A DNA stretch of 9,740 nucleotides from Firmicutes bacterium UBA2530 (GTDB lineage: Bacteria; Bacillota; Clostridia; Tissierellales; Sedimentibacteraceae): the NCBI GenBank assembly GCA_002340985.1, contig DDNC01000014.1, forward strand, positions 156,795-166,534. The letters are read 5' to 3'. Below the pieces are notes generated by a model. That model saw only the letters and a list, made by a program, of their open reading frames with translations. It was not told where the DNA came from and did not search any database. This document shows positions 7,239-9,740 of the stretch, piece by piece; within the stretch, counting starts at the first letter, position 1, and each line of letters starts with the position of its first letter. The translations under genes and the position numbers were made by a program.

Positions 7239-7256
7239 AGATATATGGAGGTAGTT

Positions 7257-8300
7257 ATGTCTATAGAAAACGTACGTTTGACGCAGATGACAAAATCATC
7301 AGGCTGAGCGGCTAAAATAGGTCCTGAGACCCTTGCCCAGGTTCTGGGCAAGCTGCCGAAATTTAAAAATGATAAATTAATCGTTGGGTTGGAAACATCT
7401 GATGATGCATGTGTGTATAAAATAAATGATGATATGGCAATGATACAGACAGTGGATTTTTTCACGCCTGTAGTTGATGATCCATATACATTCGGTCAGA
7501 TTGCGGCTGCAAATTCACTGAGCGATGTATATGCAATGGGAGGAGAGCCTGCTCTTGCATTGAATATAATTGGATTTCCCAACTGCCTCAGCCCGGATAT
7601 AATGGCTGAAATATTAAAGGGTGGAGCGGACAAGGTCATGGAAGCGGGAGCTACAATTGCTGGAGGTCATTCTGTTGAAGATGATGAGCCTAAGTACGGA
7701 ATGTGTGTGACAGGCTTTATACATCCGGATAAAATATTTAAAAACTTCGGAGCGAAGCCCGGAGATGTGCTCATACTTACAAAGCCTTTGGGAACCGGCA
7801 TAATCAATACGGCATACAAGGCAGGAATGTGTTCTGAAAATGCGGAGGCAAAAGCAATACATGCAATGACGTCATTAAATAAAAATGCAAAGAGAGCAAT
7901 GGAAAATTACCCCATAAACTGTTGCACCGATATTACGGGTTTCGGCCTTGCGGGACATTCTGTGGAAATGGCAGAGGCAAGCGGTGTTACATTTGTTATT
8001 GATATAAAAAATGCGCCTGTAATAGAGGATGTGTTTGAATATGCGCAAATGGGGCTTGTGCCGGCAGGTGCATACAGAAACAGAGACTATTTCAAGGACA
8101 GAGTGGATGTTGAGAAAATTGATGAGCAATATGTTGATTTGGCATATGACCCCCAGACATCGGGCGGACTTCTGTTCTCAGTAAATGAAAAATATGCGGA
8201 AGAAATTATGAAAAGATTAAAAGAAAGCCTTGATACGGATTTTGCTTTAGTAGGAAGAGTTATAGAAAAACAGGAAAAATTTATTGTGATTAAAGGCTGA
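7257..8300 (+). CDS. selD: selenophosphate synthase SelD with in-frame UGA (selenocysteine 17)
   Basis: SelD makes selenophosphate, AMP and phosphate from selenide and ATP, and supplies selenium for tRNA-Sec. Reading from ATG 7257 (GGAGG at 7247-7251) gives a 347-residue protein if TGA 7305-7307 is read as selenocysteine. The N-terminus is then MSIENVRLTQMTKSSGU followed by AAKIGP, which lines up with E. coli SelD around catalytic Cys17 and Lys20: Sec replaces Cys17 and Lys20 is kept. Homology is continuous before and after the TGA. Metal/ATP-site acids are present (Asp50 in TSDDA, Asp67 in TVDFF, Asp90 in SLSDVYAMGG), as are GGHS, DITGFGLAGH and YDPQTSGGLLF. A standard gene caller stops at the TGA and starts near codon 45 (TTG, 7389), losing the glycine-rich catalytic loop. 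Sec-SelD proteins are known in clostridia and Haemophilus. The next gene is selA, 21 bases downstream. Confidence 0.95.
7305..7307 (+). other. recoded UGA selenocysteine codon in selD
   Basis: The TGA is in frame with both the strong start at 7257 and the rest of SelD. It falls at residue 17, the position of the catalytic Cys in E. coli SelD. The context is SSG-U-AAKIG. A hairpin suited to SelB binding lies 24 bases after it, and the Sec synthesis genes follow, so recoding rather than termination is the best reading. Confidence 0.93.
7309..7358 (+). promoter_or_regulatory. bacterial SECIS element inside the selD coding sequence
   Basis: A perfect 9-bp hairpin (7332-7340 with 7344-7352, CTTGCCCAG/CTGGGCAAG) has the apex AGGUUCU. 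This resembles the GGU apex of the E. coli fdhF SECIS that SelB binds. The loop begins 33 bases after the UGA, within the usual range for bacterial elements. CGGC (7309-7312) can pair with GCCG (7355-7358) to form a short outer stem that begins right after the UGA. A small GGUC-CUGA-GACC hairpin (7320-7331) sits directly against the main stem. I see no obvious bulged U like that of fdhF. The fold is inferred by hand pairing. Confidence 0.75.
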
Positions 8301-8321
8301 TCCACAAACTAAGGAGAGGGA

Positions 8322-9734
8322 ATGGAAAAGAACAAATATTACAGATTGATTCCAAAGGTTGATATCCTTATGGAATCAGAAACTATAAAAGAGCTTTGTA
8401 CTGACGTGAAAAGAGAGTATGTGCTTGAGGCGGCGAGAAATATCACCGAAGGTATCAGGGGCTTTATCAATGATTCAGATGATGAAAATGCCATAATAAG
8501 CAGAATCGAAAATGTGGAACAAGATATTAAAGCAGAGGTTAACAGCTATGCAGCCATGCGCATGAAAAGAGTTGTAAATGGTACAGGTACAATTTTACAT
8601 ACAAATTTAGGAAGAGCTGTTATATCCAAGGAGGCTGCAGCAAGAGTGACAGAGCTTGTTACAGGATATTCGAACCTTGAATACGATTTGGAGGCAGGAG
8701 CGAGGGGGTCAAGATATTCCCACTTTGAAAAGCTGATTGCGAAAATTACAGGAGCGGAATCTGCAATGGCGGTAAACAACAATGCCGCTGCGGTATTGCT
8801 CATACTTTCGGCTCTTTTCAGGGACAGGGAAGTTATTGTATCCAGAGGTGAGCTTGTTGAAATAGGAGGCTCCTTCAGGGTACCTGACGTTATGAGCCAA
8901 AGCGGATGCTCTCTTGTGGAGGTGGGAACAACCAACAAGACACATCTGTATGATTATGAGAATGCCATAAACGAAGAAACGGGAGCGCTTTTAAAGGTGC
9001 ATACAAGCAACTACAGGATTGTGGGATTCACAGAGTCTGTAAGTATTGAAGAGCTTGCGGAGCTATCTAAAAAGAAAGGCATACCGCTCATAGAGGATAT
9101 AGGCAGTGGAGTGCTGGTTGACCTGAGCAAGTATGGGCTGGCATATGAGCCAACCGTGCAGGCATCAATAAAGGCTGGAGCTGATATTGTATGCTTCAGC
9201 GGCGACAAGCTTCTGGGAGGTCCACAGGCAGGAATAATAGTAGGGAAAAAGGCTTTGCTTGATAAAATTAAAAAGCATCCTCTGACTCGTGCTCTACGCA
9301 TAGACAAATTCACGGCTATTGCACTGGAAGCTGTATTTCACGAGTATATGGATGAAGAAAGAGCCGTGAAAAATATTCCTGTTTTGAAACTAATCAACAG
9401 AAGTGCCGAAGAAATAAGAAAGCAGGCTGAAGTGCTGCAAGGCTTGCTGACTGACCAGGTCGGAAACTTATGTGAAATAAATGTTGTTGAATGTGAATCT
9501 CAAATCGGCGGTGGCTCATTGCCTCTTCAAAGAATTGAGAGCTTCTCTTTGTCTGTGAGACCGCTGAACATGACAACATCATTGCTGGAGAGGTTTCTAA
9601 GACATGAAGAGCACCCCGTAGTCGGCAGAGTCGTGAACGACTGCCTGATTATGGATATGAGAACTGTACTGAACGGAGAGGAAGAATTGATATTGCATGC
9701 ATTTAAAAACATATTCGGCCTGGAGGACAAATGA
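8322..9734 (+). CDS. selA: L-seryl-tRNA(Sec) selenium transferase SelA
   Basis: SelA is a PLP enzyme that converts Ser-tRNA(Sec) to Sec-tRNA(Sec) with selenophosphate, normally as a large cytoplasmic homodecamer. The 470-residue length matches the bacterial family. Conserved stretches include RVVNGTGTILHTNLGRA (83-99), NNNAAAVLL (152-160), ELVEIGGSFRVP (177-188), VGTTNKTH (201-208) and GIPLIEDIGSGVLVDL (253-268). The PLP lysine is Lys296 in CFSGDKLLGGPQAGI, equivalent to Lys295 of E. coli. The N-terminal helical region that binds tRNA-Sec is present. The start is set by AAGGAGAGG (8311-8319). The gene lies 21 bases after selD, and its stop overlaps the ATG of the next gene, as expected for a selD-selA-selB operon. 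Confidence 0.97.
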   Translation: MEKNKYYRLIPKVDILMESETIKELCTDVKREYVLEAARNITEGIRGFINDSDDENAIISRIENVEQDIKAEVNSYAAMRMKRVVNGTGTILHTNLGRAVISKEAAARVTELVTGYSNLEYDLEAGARGSRYSHFEKLIAKITGAESAMAVNNNAAAVLLILSALFRDREVIVSRGELVEIGGSFRVPDVMSQSGCSLVEVGTTNKTHLYDYENAINEETGALLKVHTSNYRIVGFTESVSIEELAELSKKKGIPLIEDIGSGVLVDLSKYGLAYEPTVQASIKAGADIVCFSGDKLLGGPQAGIIVGKKALLDKIKKHPLTRALRIDKFTAIALEAVFHEYMDEERAVKNIPVLKLINRSAEEIRKQAEVLQGLLTDQVGNLCEINVVECESQIGGGSLPLQRIESFSLSVRPLNMTTSLLERFLRHEEHPVVGRVVNDCLIMDMRTVLNGEEELILHAFKNIFGLEDK

Positions 9735-9740
9735 AAAATA
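9731..9740 (+). CDS. start of the next gene, probably selB, cut by the window edge
   Basis: An ATG at 9731-9733 overlaps the selA stop (ATGA) and follows GGAGG (9722-9726) by four bases, a good translation start. Only three codons, MKN, are visible before the window ends. selB, encoding the Sec-specific elongation factor that binds GTP, Sec-tRNA and the SECIS hairpin, commonly follows selA in this arrangement. The identity is inferred from position alone, so no symbol is given. Confidence 0.6.

Noticed and set aside
7257..7307. selD as a pseudogene or a 5'-truncated gene with a premature stop
   Set aside because: The TGA is at the exact catalytic position used by Sec or Cys in SelD. The frame is otherwise intact, a SECIS-like hairpin follows, and selA is adjacent. 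Recoding explains all of this better than decay.
7332..7352. Strong hairpin as an intrinsic terminator
   Set aside because: It is inside the SelD coding region and is not followed by a T tract (the next bases are CTGCCGAAATTT). Its GGU apex and distance from the UGA fit SECIS.
8546..8938. 130-codon open frame on the - strand inside selA
   Set aside because: It is antisense to the most conserved part of SelA, has no family signature, and its length is explained by the codon use of the real gene.
1..9740. Mobile element, defence system or CRISPR array
   Set aside because: I saw no transposase, integrase, direct-repeat arrays, tRNA-linked attachment sites or defence-type genes. The genes are metabolic, envelope and translation functions in a uniform, compact layout.

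Overview
The window reads as chromosomal DNA of a low-GC, Gram-positive anaerobe of the Clostridia/Tissierellia type. The evidence is AT-rich DNA, strong AGGAGG-type ribosome binding sites, tight gene packing with ATGA stop/start overlaps, a clostridial DacF-like carboxypeptidase, a ComEA-type competence protein, and a selenocysteine operon whose SelD itself contains selenocysteine. The genus cannot be fixed from the sequence. I see no mobile element, rRNA, tRNA or CRISPR array, and no gene-free stretch longer than about 110 bases.

Left part (1-5236, all + strand). A PHP-family histidinol-phosphatase-like gene is followed, after a good promoter, by a mannose-family PTS: EIIA, EIIB and a single 480-codon gene that fuses EIIC and EIID. 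This PTS has no regulator or sugar-catabolic gene beside it. Its last gene overlaps nadD by 4 bp, and the same run continues through yqeK, rsfS and ridA with gaps of at most 13 bp. The run ends at a perfect 16-bp inverted repeat that should terminate transcription from both sides.

Middle (5241-6665). dacF lies on the - strand, convergent with ridA and divergent from comEA. The dacF/comEA intergenic region carries a plausible promoter for each direction. The likely starts of both proteins are internal to the longest open frames: ATG at 6527 for dacF and ATG at 6666 for comEA.

Right part (6666-9740, + strand). comEA is followed after 18 bp by selD, then selA, then the first codons of what is probably selB (ATGA overlap, cut by the window edge). 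The main point here is that selD begins at 7257, not in the middle of the gene. It contains an in-frame TGA at 7305-7307 where Escherichia coli SelD has catalytic Cys17. A strong hairpin at 7332-7352 with a GGU apex fits a bacterial SECIS element. The protein that makes selenophosphate therefore appears to need the selenocysteine pathway for its own synthesis, with the selA and probable selB partners encoded in the same operon.
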